This document shows positions 27,078 to 35,717 of a stretch of 64,000 bases of DNA, piece after piece. Position 1 is the first letter of the stretch. Each line of letters begins with the position of its first letter. The stretch comes from Flavobacterium limicola (lineage in GTDB: Bacteria > Bacteroidota > Bacteroidia > Flavobacteriales > Flavobacteriaceae), in the NCBI RefSeq assembly GCF_003634755.1, contig NZ_RBXA01000003.1, forward strand, positions 496,001 to 560,000, read 5' to 3'. The notes beneath the pieces are model-generated. The model saw nothing but the letters and a program-made list of their open reading frames with translations, did not search any database and had not been told where the DNA came from. The position numbers and the translations under genes are program-made.

Positions 27078-27337
27078 GAATAGAGCTAAGTGTAGTCTGA
27101 TTTTTAGGTCTTTACCTTTTATCGAAGATTTATGAGCTTAGGAGTGATTGTGATAAAAATGGTAATTGGAAGAGTAGGAGGAAGAGATAGAAAGATGCTG
27201 AGATGTATTTATTTTGATAATTTGTAATAAAAAAACTATACATTAGCAAAACAATAAATACTGACGTTTGTCCGACATAGCAACCCAATATAGGGTAGAT
27301 ATGTCTGACGCTATCAGATATATATACAAGTTAGCAG
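27010..27337 (+). repeat. Cassette-boundary element, type III (copy 2)
   Basis: Near-identical to 25690-26028, including the CCGCACGAA-type hairpin, the AGAGTAGGAGGAAGAG block and the final TATATACAAGTTAG. Overlaps the 3' end of the upstream gene. Confidence 0.8.
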
Positions 27338-27370
27338 TTATATTGCCAAAAAACTTAAAAATAACATTTT

Positions 27371-27466
27371 ATGAAATATTTTTTTATTTCCTCAGGATGG
27401 ATTGCTCAAAGAGAAGAAGAATTACCTCCAGGTGATGATTCAAGATCTGATGAAGAACCGAAATAA
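27371..27466 (+). CDS. Candidate 31-residue acidic peptide
   Basis: ATG at 27371, TAA at 27464. Begins MKYFFISSGWIAQREEE and ends in an acidic, Ser/Pro-rich tail. Lies just behind the boundary core where a cassette gene should begin, and 20 bases before the next ORF. Support is position and composition only. Confidence 0.35.
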   Translation: MKYFFISSGWIAQREEELPPGDDSRSDEEPK

Positions 27467-27486
27467 CAAATTTAAAATAAGATGAT

Positions 27487-27687
27487 ATGCAATTAAATTT
27501 AAGAAAATCAACTTTATTATTAAGAATAATTGGATCAATTTCATTGATTATATTTATTACTATTCAAGTAGCGGAAATTAATAATATAAACGCAATATAC
27601 TTTTTGTATTCAAGTGTATTATGTTTTCTGATTATTTTAATCTCTAAATTTCTAATTTATTTAGGTAAATATTATTACAAAGAATGA
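27487..27687 (+). CDS. Small two-helix membrane protein
   Basis: 66 residues: basic start (MQLNLRKSTLLLRIIG) and two transmembrane helices (GSISLIIFITIQVAEI and IYFLYSSVLCFLIILISKFL), ending YYYKE. No family recognised. It shares a cassette with the preceding 31-residue ORF and is followed by a type I hairpin. Confidence 0.5.
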   Translation: MQLNLRKSTLLLRIIGSISLIIFITIQVAEINNINAIYFLYSSVLCFLIILISKFLIYLGKYYYKE

Positions 27688-27689
27688 AT

Positions 27690-28010
27690 CTTTTGCCAAC
27701 AGCTAAGCTTTCGTTGCGTGGGTAGCACGAACAATGAAACCCCATTGGCGCTCGTTTATCAACCTTCTCTGGTGCTTGTCTGCGACGAGTACCTATTTAA
27801 ATTAACAGCTAAATCGTAGCGTTTGCAACGCGGTTAATGATAAGAAAATGTATTTTACACTTGGACAGCTATTGGTGTTTTGCTCTCGACGCCCGCAGCA
27901 ATTCGAAGGCTGCTGGAAAGAATCTTAATTGTAGTTCAAATCCCATATATTTTTTAATTAATAAAATAAAGTTAGTTTGAACGTTTTTAGACGTACTGAC
28001 GTTGTACGTC
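27690..28010 (+). repeat. Cassette boundary: type I hairpin start plus type II element
   Basis: TTGCCAACAGCTAAGC and TTTCGTTGCGTGGGTAGCAC resemble the type I hairpin, but its right arm is cut and joined directly to a complete type II block (CATTGGCGCTCG ... TTTTTAGACGTACTGACGTT). Confidence 0.7.
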
Positions 28011-28046
28011 ATCGAAAAAAAAACAAAACCTACATAAAATAAAAGT

Positions 28047-28766
28047 ATGGATTTTTTTGAAAAATCAATTATTGAACTCCAAAATCAAAGACCAATATTT
28101 CATTCTGAAGATGATTTAAAGTTAGCTTTAGCTTTTAATATCAAAGAAAATAATCCCGAATTCGAAATTCGTCTCGAAAGACCTGTAGAATTAGAAATGA
28201 TTAATCGAAATGGAAAAAAAACAACTGTTCGAGCTCCAATCGATATAGTAGTTATTGATACTAATGGAAATTCTTATCCTATCGAACTAAAATACAAAAC
28301 GCGAAAAGCAAACATTTCCCTTAATGACGAAAATTACATTTTAGCGGAGCACGGAGCTCAAGATGTGGGAAGATATAGTTTTAGAAAAGATATTTATAGA
28401 ATTGAAAATTATAAATCAAAGAATTTAAATTATAAATATGGATATGTTTTAATTCTAACAAATGACAAAGCATATTTTGAAAAAAATGTTTTTGAAAAAG
28501 ACAATATTGACAAACATTTTTCATTCCACAATGGAGCACTACTTAATCCTTTTGATTTAAGTTGGAATTATAGTAAAATGGATAAAACCAAATTCATATT
28601 AAATGAAAATAATGTTTGGTGTAACATTAAGTCACAAGAACATTGGACATGCAAAAAAGAAAATTTTTATAAATTGGATTTATTAAAAGATTATGAAATA
28701 ACTTGGATTGATTTTTCAATAATTGAGAAAACAATCTTTAAATATTGTCTCATAAAAATAGAATAG
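28047..28766 (+). CDS. PD-(D/E)XK-superfamily nuclease-like protein
   Basis: 239 residues. The core D66 (APIDIVVIDTNG) ... E80-x-K82 (YPIELKYKTR) fits the PD-(D/E)XK nuclease fold, with an upstream helix (SEDDLKLALAFNIKE). The C-terminal half (ALLNPFDLSWNYSK and further) is unfamiliar. Such proteins are often restriction-like or defence nucleases. The gene is a single cassette; its arms GTTGTACGTCATCG and CGACGACGCACAAC are near-perfect complements. The next gene encodes a PLD-like protein that may also be a nuclease. Confidence 0.7.
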   Translation: MDFFEKSIIELQNQRPIFHSEDDLKLALAFNIKENNPEFEIRLERPVELEMINRNGKKTTVRAPIDIVVIDTNGNSYPIELKYKTRKANISLNDENYILAEHGAQDVGRYSFRKDIYRIENYKSKNLNYKYGYVLILTNDKAYFEKNVFEKDNIDKHFSFHNGALLNPFDLSWNYSKMDKTKFILNENNVWCNIKSQEHWTCKKENFYKLDLLKDYEITWIDFSIIEKTIFKYCLIKIE

Positions 28767-28774
28767 TAAAAGCG

Positions 28775-28835
28775 ACGACGCACAACAGTGTGCGGTTAGT
28801 TGCGTGCGCGGTACTAACAATAAAAGCTGTGTTGA
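28775..28835 (+). repeat. Short cassette-boundary hairpin
   Basis: ACGCACAACAGTGTGCGG followed by GTTGCGTGCGCGGTACTAAC and TGTTGAACAG: a shortened relative of the type I hairpin directly after the nuclease gene. It ends in the GTTRRRY-like GTTGAAC. Confidence 0.55.
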
Positions 28836-28940
28836 ACAGAAAAGTAGGTAGTTTGAAGAAACAAAGTGAATTTGATAAAACGTAATTTTCTTTTCAAAAT
28901 CTAATATTGGCAATAAGAAAATAAAAATAAATATAGAATT

Positions 28941-29801
28941 ATGAGCAAATTTTTAACTGGCAGTAAATTGGGAGAAGCCATTTATGATATTATATGGGAT
29001 GCTGAAAGAACACTTTTAATAGTTTCTCCATTTATAAAACTTGATGACTATTTCAAGGAGCTTTTTGACAAACATAAAAACAATCCTAAAATTCATCTGA
29101 TTTTGGTTTTTGGAAAGAATGAAAATGATATTAAGAGGAGTATGAGTAAGTCAGACTTTGATTATTTTAATAAATTCTTAAATGTAAGTATTATATATGT
29201 TCCAAATTTGCATGCGAAGTACTATGGCAATGAAAATAAAGGTATCATTACATCAATAAATCTTTATGATTATTCGTTCAAAAATAATATTGAATTTGGT
29301 GTTTATTCAGAACAAAGCATATTAAATCATTTTAAAACATCTGCTGACAACGAAGCTTGGAATGAATGTATAGAGATTGCAGAAAACAATGAAGTGGTTT
29401 TTATTAAAAGACCAATTTATCAAAATAAAAAAATCTTAATTAATTTAGGTAAAGACTATATTAAATCTGATATACTTTTTGATTCAACTGAAAAATTTTA
29501 CGGATTTAGAAAGAACACATCTAACTCTGACAAACGTTTAAACGACTTTCCAGATGAGTTAGAATTAGGGGCATCGGGTAGTCAAAGACCTGAAAGGACA
29601 GAAAAAACAGAAAAACAAGAAATAGGGTATTGTATTAGAAGTGGAATTGAAATACCGTATAATCCCAAACAACCTATGACTAAAATGTCTTGGAAAATTT
29701 GGAATGAGTATGGAAATTCTGATTTTCCTGAAACCTATTGCCATAAAACAGGTAGAAAATCAAATGGAAAAACCTCAATGAGGAATCCAGAATTGAAATA
29801 A
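28941..29801 (+). CDS. Phospholipase D-like (single HKD) domain protein
   Basis: 286 residues. The N-terminal 125 follow the PLD fold: TLLIVSPFIKLDDYFKELF, IHLILVFGKNENDI, and an HxK motif H91-A-K93 in NLHAKYYGNENKGIITSINL. The following Asp and GS residues of a full HKD motif are replaced. Proteins with one HKD dimerise and may be nucleases or phosphodiesterases. The C-terminal 90 residues are charged and end in a basic segment (CHKTGRKSNGKTSMRNP). Whether it works with the nuclease gene upstream is not shown; a boundary remnant lies between them. Confidence 0.7.
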   Translation: MSKFLTGSKLGEAIYDIIWDAERTLLIVSPFIKLDDYFKELFDKHKNNPKIHLILVFGKNENDIKRSMSKSDFDYFNKFLNVSIIYVPNLHAKYYGNENKGIITSINLYDYSFKNNIEFGVYSEQSILNHFKTSADNEAWNECIEIAENNEVVFIKRPIYQNKKILINLGKDYIKSDILFDSTEKFYGFRKNTSNSDKRLNDFPDELELGASGSQRPERTEKTEKQEIGYCIRSGIEIPYNPKQPMTKMSWKIWNEYGNSDFPETYCHKTGRKSNGKTSMRNPELK

Positions 29802-29849
29802 AAATTTATCGTTTGATAATGGTTTTAATAAATTAGATTTTATGTTTAA

Positions 29850-30140
29850 TTTGAATTTGTTTTATACCTGCAAATTTAATGGATATCTGAAAAAGCATGT
29901 TTTTCCCCCTAAATACAAAAACGAATGTAAAAAAACAACGAGGGCAAGTTTTACCTTCAAAAACAGAACGAGGGTAAATTTTTCATGTATTTATACTTGT
30001 GTACGAAACGAGTGTAAGTAACATCCTTGTTCAAAAAACGACATTATGAGCATGAAAGCGACATACAATCATGATATATCCTATAACAATTTACCGCTAT
30101 TACCGCCACAAGTGGAAATAGAGAGGGACTTATAGTTATT
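29850..30140 (+). repeat. Conserved region upstream of and including a Fic remnant (copy 1)
   Basis: ATACCTGCAAATTTAATGGA, GGGCAAGTTTTACC, and AGCGACATACAATC recur in the same order at 49460-49735. The block carries spaced ACGAGGGTAA-like motifs and leads into the remnant at 30046. Confidence 0.65.
30046..30135 (+). pseudogene. N-terminal remnant of a Fic-family (AMPylase-type) protein
   Basis: The 29-codon frame contains ISYNNLPLLPPQVEIE, the characteristic opening of Bacteroidota Fic/DOC N-terminal proteins (usually followed by ...VLKKAIAANRALAELKG). It is cut by a stop after E-R-D-L. The remaining 300 or so residues, including the HPFxxGNGR motif, are absent. A second remnant is at 49652. 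Confidence 0.65.
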
Positions 30141-30189
30141 TCAGGACAGGTCAAACGGTCTAAAAACCTAAAACAAGTCTCTGAGAATC

Positions 30190-30290
30190 GTATATTGGAG
30201 ATTTTTCAAAGATAGGAGTCCGAATAGGCGATATATAAAAAGAGGTTATTAGACACACTGACGTTGTGCGTCAGCTTAAACCAACATTCT
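30190..30290 (+). repeat. Cassette-boundary 3' part (type IV)
   Basis: GAGATTTTTCAAAGATAGGA and TTATTAGACACACTGACGTT match the reverse-oriented boundary at 59240-59330. Ends in GTTGTGCGTCAGC, complementary to GAACGCACAAC after the glycosylase-like gene. Confidence 0.65.
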
Positions 30291-30329
30291 GCATGAAAAA
30301 ACTAACAAAAAAATAGGAACAATTTTAAA

Positions 30330-30752
30330 ATGATAGGAATTTCAACTGAAACGACAAACGAATCAATGATTGATATTGAAACTCTTTGGGGCAAGTTTTG
30401 GGGAGAAAATAGCGCTGACAAAATACCTAACAAAGCAAGTGACGAAATTTATGCTGTTTATACCGACTACCAAAGCGATTATACAGGAAAATATACCTTA
30501 ATCATTGGCTTTCCTGTAACTACATTTGATAATATTCCTGATGGTTTCGTAGAACGAAATATTTCAGTTGATTTAAACGTAAAATACATATCAAAAGGGA
30601 AAATGCCAGAAGCAATATTGAAAACTTGGACAGAAATAGGACAAGACACTCAACTAAATAGAGCTTACCGTGCAGATGTAACCATTCACGGACAAAAATA
30701 TTATCATCGAGATAACGCAGAAGTCGAAACTTATATTTCAATTATCAAATAG
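30330..30752 (+). CDS. GyrI-like/effector-binding domain protein
   Basis: 140 residues with the SHS2-type effector-binding fold of GyrI and AraC activators: IGISTETTNESMIDIETLWGKFW, then EIYAVYTDYQSDYTGKYTLIIGFP and DGFVERNISVDLNVKY, ending AEVETYISI. No DNA-binding domain is attached, so it is a stand-alone small-molecule or protein binder. It lies 5 bases before the YcaQ-like gene and shares its cassette. Proteins of this class can protect gyrase or bind toxic ligands, which would fit with a DNA-repair partner, but this is inference. Confidence 0.75.
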   Translation: MIGISTETTNESMIDIETLWGKFWGENSADKIPNKASDEIYAVYTDYQSDYTGKYTLIIGFPVTTFDNIPDGFVERNISVDLNVKYISKGKMPEAILKTWTEIGQDTQLNRAYRADVTIHGQKYYHRDNAEVETYISIIK

Positions 30753-30757
30753 AATTT

Positions 30758-31951
30758 ATGATGGGAGAATTGGCTTTATCACAACTTCGCTTTTTGACAT
30801 TAGAAAGTCAAGGATTAACAAAGCCATATCCTTTTGGAAAAGGTAAAGATGCAGTTCTTAAAACAGTAGAACATCTCGGATATTTACAAATTGACACCTT
30901 GTCAATTGTGGAACGAGCCCATCATCACACACTTTGGACAAGAATTCCAGATTATCAAACAGCATATTTAGATGAATTAGTTGAGGAGCGAAAGGTATTT
31001 GAATATTGGTTTCACGCAGCATCCTATCTTCCAATGAAAGATTTTCGTTTTGTATTACCTCAAATGCTAAATGTAAAACAAAGTGAGACACATTATTACA
31101 ACGCAGACCCAAAAGTGATGAAATATGTTTTAGATACTATTCGTGCAGAAGGTCCCAAAAAAGCAAGAGATTTTGAGAATGAAACCAAAAGAGCAGGAAG
31201 TTGGTGGAGTTGGAAACCTACAAAAATAGCACTTGAAAGGCTTTTTTTGCAAGGCGATTTAATGATTTCCAGGAGAAACGGAATGCAAAAAACGTATGAC
31301 CTCACTGAAAATGTGTTACCAAAATCAATTAATACAACCTTGCCAACTGACCTTGAATTTGCAGAATATTTGGTAAAAACCTATTTGAATGCCTACGGAT
31401 TTACAACCGTAAAGCAAATTACACATCTTAAAACAGGAGAATTAATAAGAAGAAATGTTGATAAAGTATTAAAATCAATGCTTCAAGCGAGAACGATACA
31501 ACTGATAAATATTGAAAATAGACCTCCTGTTTTTGTATATAAAGACTTACTTGAAAAATCTTTAAATAGAACAGCTTCAAGCATTCGGCTTTTATCGCCA
31601 TTTGACAATTCAATTATTCATCGAGACCGAGTAAAACAATTTTTCGACTTTGATTATAAAATTGAATGCTACACACCCAAAGAAAAAAGGCAATTCCGAT
31701 ATTTTTGTTTACCTATTTTATTTGGCGACACATTTATCGGACGAGTTGATTGTAAAGCGCATCGAAAAGAAAAAGAATTTGAACTGATACATTTACACAT
31801 CGAAAACACTAAAATTGATATTGAATTATGGATAAACCCTTTTTTAGAATTAGTAAAAAATTTTGCTACATTTAATAATTGTGAAAATTTGAAACTAACA
31901 AAAGTAAGTCCAATAAAGTTTACAGATAAAATAAGACAAGTATTGACCTAA
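30758..31951 (+). CDS. YcaQ/AlkX-type winged-helix DNA glycosylase-like protein
   Basis: 397 residues (start at 30758 or 30761). The protein matches the HTH_42/winged-helix family that includes interstrand-crosslink glycosylase YcaQ: LSQLRFLTLESQGL at the start, then HLGYLQIDTLSIVERAHHHTLWTRI with the catalytic Q-hydrophobic-D motif (Q44-I-D46). FEYWFHAASYLPMKDFRF, RLLSPFDNSIIHRDR and the C-terminal YRFCLPILFGD-like, IGRVDCKAHRKEK block follow. These enzymes unhook alkylated or crosslinked bases from DNA. Cotranscribed with the GyrI-like gene. Confidence 0.85.
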   Translation: MMGELALSQLRFLTLESQGLTKPYPFGKGKDAVLKTVEHLGYLQIDTLSIVERAHHHTLWTRIPDYQTAYLDELVEERKVFEYWFHAASYLPMKDFRFVLPQMLNVKQSETHYYNADPKVMKYVLDTIRAEGPKKARDFENETKRAGSWWSWKPTKIALERLFLQGDLMISRRNGMQKTYDLTENVLPKSINTTLPTDLEFAEYLVKTYLNAYGFTTVKQITHLKTGELIRRNVDKVLKSMLQARTIQLINIENRPPVFVYKDLLEKSLNRTASSIRLLSPFDNSIIHRDRVKQFFDFDYKIECYTPKEKRQFRYFCLPILFGDTFIGRVDCKAHRKEKEFELIHLHIENTKIDIELWINPFLELVKNFATFNNCENLKLTKVSPIKFTDKIRQVLT

Positions 31952-31964
31952 AACAAAAATCCGA

Positions 31965-32160
31965 ACGCACAACACACGCTACAAGCAATTTAGGCAATAG
32001 GCTTTCCCGAAGTATCGGGAGGAAAGTTGGTTTTGTATTGGGGATGATTTGCTTCGCCTGTTCTATCGCTCGGGTGACAAATCCGAAGATTGGACTTAAT
32101 TTACTCCCAAACCCGCTGCAGTTCCAAAACGCTGTTGGCAATACTTCCCGAAAGTACATA
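31965..32160 (+). repeat. Cassette boundary (type IV, 5' part)
   Basis: Begins AACGCACAACACACGC, contains CTTTCCCGAAGTATCGGGAG (a small hairpin), GAAAGTTGGTTTTGTATT and TTAATTTACTCCCAAACC. The latter two recur, on the other strand, at 59380-59450. It ends AACGCTGTTGGCAATAC, which opens the AraC/PEBP cassette. Confidence 0.65.
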
Positions 32161-32182
32161 AAAACAATAAAGAAATAAAGAA

Positions 32183-33019
32183 ATGAATGCAATTATACTT
32201 CCTGATGAACTAAATTTAGAAAATTTACAATCTGTTCAGATTTTCGACTACCGTAGCTCAAAAGAAATTATTAAACAGCAAATTATTCTTAAACAACATA
32301 CATTTAGTTTTTTAATTGAGGGAAATAAAGATGTTGTCTTTGACAATACAACGTTATCAATTGATAATTCTAAGTTTCTAATAATGAAGTCAGGAAATTG
32401 TTTGATGACCGAAAAACTTTCAGTAATCCGAAATTACAGGAGTGTACTTCTATTTTTTTCCAGCGAAACTCTATTGAAATTCATCCGAAATAACGAACTA
32501 AATACAACCAAATTAAACAAATATAAATCAGTTTACTCTTTTGAATATAATGAGTTTATTAAACGATTTGTAAATAGTTTACTAGATATTTCAAAACTTT
32601 CAAAAGACACACAAAAGAAGCTACTTGAAGTGAAATTTGAAGAGATAATGCTCTATCTGATAGCAATATACGGTACTGATTTTTTATACTCGTTGTCAGA
32701 AAAAAGTAATGATACATCACAAAAATTCATTCAAACTGTTGAAACCAACTGGATGTGCAAACTTACACTAAAAGAATTGGCATTTTTATGTAATATGAGT
32801 GTATCAACTTTCAAAAGAGAATTTGAAAAACACTATGCTGAATCGCCTATAAAATGGTTTCAAAATAAAAGATTAGAGTATGCACATCATTTGCTGTACC
32901 AAGAACAAAAGAGTTCTTCAGAAATATATTTTGAAGTTGGGTACGAGAATCTATCAAGCTTTATTCAGGCTTATAAATTGAAATATGGAGTTACACCCAA
33001 ACAGCATCATAAGGATTGA
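32183..33019 (+). CDS. AraC-family transcriptional regulator
   Basis: 278 residues. The N-terminal cupin-like part (IFDYRSSKEIIKQQIILKQH, TFSFLIEGNKDVVFDNTTLS, KFLIMKSGNCLMTEKLS) resembles the ExsA-type ligand domain. The C-terminal 100 residues form the DNA-binding domain (LTLKELAFLCNMSVSTFKRE, then SSSEIYFEVGYENLSSFIQA and KLKYGVTPKQHH). The PEBP gene follows 87 bases downstream in the same cassette and is the obvious candidate target. Confidence 0.85.
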   Translation: MNAIILPDELNLENLQSVQIFDYRSSKEIIKQQIILKQHTFSFLIEGNKDVVFDNTTLSIDNSKFLIMKSGNCLMTEKLSVIRNYRSVLLFFSSETLLKFIRNNELNTTKLNKYKSVYSFEYNEFIKRFVNSLLDISKLSKDTQKKLLEVKFEEIMLYLIAIYGTDFLYSLSEKSNDTSQKFIQTVETNWMCKLTLKELAFLCNMSVSTFKREFEKHYAESPIKWFQNKRLEYAHHLLYQEQKSSSEIYFEVGYENLSSFIQAYKLKYGVTPKQHHKD

Positions 33020-33106
33020 ACTTTTAGCAACAGTTTTTGAAAGTTAATCTTTATTTAATCTGCAGTATGACCTTTAAATTTGTATTGAATTAATAAATTT
33101 AATAAA

Positions 33107-33661
33107 ATGAAAAAAACAAATTTAATTTTAGCAATGTTCTTACTTTTAGGAACAACTGTTTTCGGTCAAAAAACATTTACTTTATCTAGCAAAGATTTGG
33201 GTGGAGAAACCACTAAAGTTCAAGAATTTAACGGATTTGGCTGTTCAGGAGAAAACGAGTCACCTCAATTATCTTGGAAAAATGCACCCGAAGGAACAAA
33301 AAGTTTTGCCATCACAATGTATGACCCAGATGCACCAACTGGAAGTGGTTTTTGGCATTGGGTTGTATTTGACATTCCAGAAAACATAAGCGAGTTAGTA
33401 ACTAAGGCAGGTAATATCAAACTAAATTTAGCACCTAAAGGAGTAATACAAAGTAAAACAGATTATGGAATTAACGGATTTGGAGGCCCTTGTCCACCTG
33501 TTGGACACGGTTTTCATCAGTACATCATAACAGTTTATGCACTAAAAACTGACAAATTAGGACTTGACGCAAATAGTAATCCTGCTGTAGTTGGCTTTTA
33601 TCTTTGGAACAACACTCTTGCAAAAGCTAGCATTGTGGCATATTACAAGCGAGACAAATAG
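33107..33661 (+). CDS. Exported YbhB/YbcL (PEBP, Raf-kinase-inhibitor-like) protein
   Basis: 184 residues. Signal peptide (LILAMFLLLGTTVFGQ) and a complete PEBP fold: GFGCSGENESPQLSWKNAPE, SFAITMYDPDAPTGSGFWHW, the WVVFDIP segment, and GFGGPCPPVGHGFHQYIITV with the anion-binding DPDAP and GxHxY-like residues. Function of bacterial periplasmic PEBPs is unsettled. TAAATTTG at 33075-33082 matches the Bacteroidota -7 element, so the gene may have its own promoter behind the AraC gene. Confidence 0.85.
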   Translation: MKKTNLILAMFLLLGTTVFGQKTFTLSSKDLGGETTKVQEFNGFGCSGENESPQLSWKNAPEGTKSFAITMYDPDAPTGSGFWHWVVFDIPENISELVTKAGNIKLNLAPKGVIQSKTDYGINGFGGPCPPVGHGFHQYIITVYALKTDKLGLDANSNPAVVGFYLWNNTLAKASIVAYYKRDK

Positions 33662-33664
33662 TGT

Positions 33665-33940
33665 TAACAAAATAGTACTGCCTACAACAGCGGTTTTAAT
33701 TAATTGAGGTTTAAGGTCTTAATCTTAAACCCTTTATGTAATTTTGTTTTTCGGTATTTAATCGAAAGTTTTGGGTTTGCAAATCCCCAACTTCTTAAAG
33801 CCGCGAAACGTCAGGCTTTGAAAAAACCTCTTCAAATTTAGAAAGTATGCGTAGGGCTACCAAAGAAAAATCTCAAATATGGGATTCTCAAGAGGCTGAT
33901 TTTAGTTTTTTCACAGACAGACGTTAGCGGTCAGGCTAAA
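33665..33940 (+). repeat. Cassette boundary between the PEBP and RsgA cassettes
   Basis: Begins ACTGCCTACAACAGCGG, complementary to CGCTGTTGGCAATACT at the cassette's own start. Contains GCGAAACGTCAGGCT, also found at about 35198, and ends with GACGTTAGCGGTCAGGCT. Confidence 0.6.
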
Positions 33941-33981
33941 TAACGACTGTAAAGAGTTAAAACTTATTCAACTTAACTTAA

Positions 33982-35052
33982 ATGGAGATGAGACTAGAGG
34001 ATTTAGGATATAATGATGAAATTGAAAATTTCAGGATGGAACACAACCTTGAAAATTTCGAAATAGGTAGAGTTATTTCAGAACATAGGGAGCGTTACAT
34101 CATCAAGACAATAAATGGAGAATTCGAAGCAGAGATAACTGGCAATATGCGTTTCAATGCCAAAAACCGCGCAGATTTTCCGGCAGTGGGAGATTGGGTT
34201 ACACTTACAACCTATGAATCTGATTTTGCAATAATTCACAACATACTGCCGAGATTTTCAACTATCAAACGTCAGGCAATCGGACAATTTGGAGAGGTTC
34301 AAATTATTGCAACTAATATTGATTACGCCTTTTTAGTGCAAGCTGTAGATAGGGATTTCAATATCAATAGACTGGAAAGATACCTAACCATATGTAATTC
34401 TTCTAAAGTTAAGCCAATAATTATACTAACCAAAACCGACTTAATTGATGAGATTCAAATAAATGAAATAGTAAACAGCATAAAAATCAGGATTAAAAAT
34501 GTTCCTATTATTCCAATCAGTAATGAAACAAAAAAAGGGTACGAAGCAATAAATACAATAATTGAGAAAGGAAAAACGTATTGTATGCTTGGATCGTCTG
34601 GAGTGGGAAAATCAACTCTTTTAAATAATCTTTCTGGAAAAATGGTAATGAGGACTGATGCAATAAGTCTAAGTACAAACAAAGGAAAACACGTTACAAG
34701 TCATAGAGAACTAATCATTCTTGAAAATGGTGGAATCTTAATTGATAATCCTGGAATGCGAGAAGTTGGTATTGCTGATACGGCAAGCGGACTTGAAACT
34801 ACTTTTGATAGGATTGGCAGACTTTCTGGTAATTGCAGATTCAAAGATTGTACGCATACCAATGAGAAAGGTTGTTCGGTTCTTGAAGCCGTTGAAAAAG
34901 GAGAAATTGACAAAGCTTCCTACGAAAATTACCTTAAAATGGAAAGAGAGAAAGCGCATTTTGAATCCACATTGGAAGAGAAACGAAAAAAAGATAAAGA
35001 TTTCGGAAAAATGGTTAAGACCTTTAAGAAGGGAATCAATAGAAAAAAATAA
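33982..35052 (+). CDS. RsgA-like ribosome-associated GTPase
   Basis: 356 residues. Circularly permuted GTPase: N-terminal OB-like domain (EAEITGNMRFNAKNRADFPAVGDWV region), G4 TKTD (about 150), G1 GSSGVGKST (about 203), switch/G3 ILIDNPGMREVG, and the zinc knuckle CRFKDCTHTNEKGC. RsgA matures the small ribosomal subunit. The divergent N-terminus and the cassette setting suggest this is an extra paralogue rather than the housekeeping copy. Arms GTTAGCGGTCAGGCT and AGCCCGAACCGCTGAC bracket the gene. Confidence 0.9.
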   Translation: MEMRLEDLGYNDEIENFRMEHNLENFEIGRVISEHRERYIIKTINGEFEAEITGNMRFNAKNRADFPAVGDWVTLTTYESDFAIIHNILPRFSTIKRQAIGQFGEVQIIATNIDYAFLVQAVDRDFNINRLERYLTICNSSKVKPIIILTKTDLIDEIQINEIVNSIKIRIKNVPIIPISNETKKGYEAINTIIEKGKTYCMLGSSGVGKSTLLNNLSGKMVMRTDAISLSTNKGKHVTSHRELIILENGGILIDNPGMREVGIADTASGLETTFDRIGRLSGNCRFKDCTHTNEKGCSVLEAVEKGEIDKASYENYLKMEREKAHFESTLEEKRKKDKDFGKMVKTFKKGINRKK

Positions 35053-35204
35053 GGCTCTAATAAAAATAGCCCGAACCGCTGACACACGCTAAGCGAGCAT
35101 TGCTTTTTTTATTCTAACCGTTAGATTTTCGTCACGAAAAAGTTTTATATTGACGATAGAAATCGGTTCGCTTAGTCGCAAAGTCGCCCAGCGCGAAACG
35201 TCAG

Positions 35205-35310
35205 GCTGTGAAAAAAACCCCGCTCTTTGAAGTGTTCTTATGAAATGCTGCGCGAACGTCTTTGACTTCGCGCACTTTTTTCTATTTCTTATAAATTCTA
35301 AATAGGATAA
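35205..35310 (+). repeat. 105-bp repeat, copy 1
   Basis: CCGCTCTTTGAAGTGTTCTT, TGCTGCGCGAACGTCTTTGA and TTCTATTTCTTATAAATTCT occur in identical order at 39752-39858 with only a few differences. Non-coding; part of a boundary element. Confidence 0.75.
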
Positions 35311-35414
35311 AAGTCCCTGCTGCTCGACTAGCACATAAATGTTTTACAGGGCATTCTTTATATTTTTGGGTTCGGTATTTTTTAAATTCGTAATTCTCCT
35401 TTGAACTACTTTTT

Positions 35415-35582
35415 TTATGCCCGACCTTCAGTCTTGAGCGTTTTTACAGCAAAATCGAGCTTAGAGAGGTCAATAAGCGCTACAAAGGCATCTATAAATC
35501 GCACCATATTATCGGTACGTATAGTATCTTCTAAACTTGAAAAACGCATTTGCTGACGGGAAATACCTGTGAGATGTTGCAT
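35415..35582 (-). pseudogene. Remnant of an IS1182-type transposase
   Basis: ATG at 35582, stop at 35415, 55 codons. The sequence includes GISRQQMRFSSLEDTI, TDNMVRFIDAFVALIDLSKL and KTLKTEGRA, which correspond to the N-terminus of IS1182-family transposases (RxQxxFxSLEDxI, NPVRFIDAFVxxLDLxxLGF). The DDE catalytic domain is missing. A decayed insertion sequence inside the boundary upstream of the Crp gene. Confidence 0.7.
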
Positions 35583-35717
35583 TCTTGATAATGCGAAAAA
35601 TCTTCTTTTTATACTAGTATTTTGTTACATTTGATGATAATACAACGGAGGTTTTTTTACAGACTGACGCTATGCGTCACCTTATCACAACCGCTTCGAA
35701 GGAACAGAAAACTAAAA

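Noticed and set aside
34738..35092. Long ORFs on both strands over the end of the RsgA gene
   Set aside because: Shadow frames of RsgA, whose zinc knuckle and C-terminus occupy this DNA.
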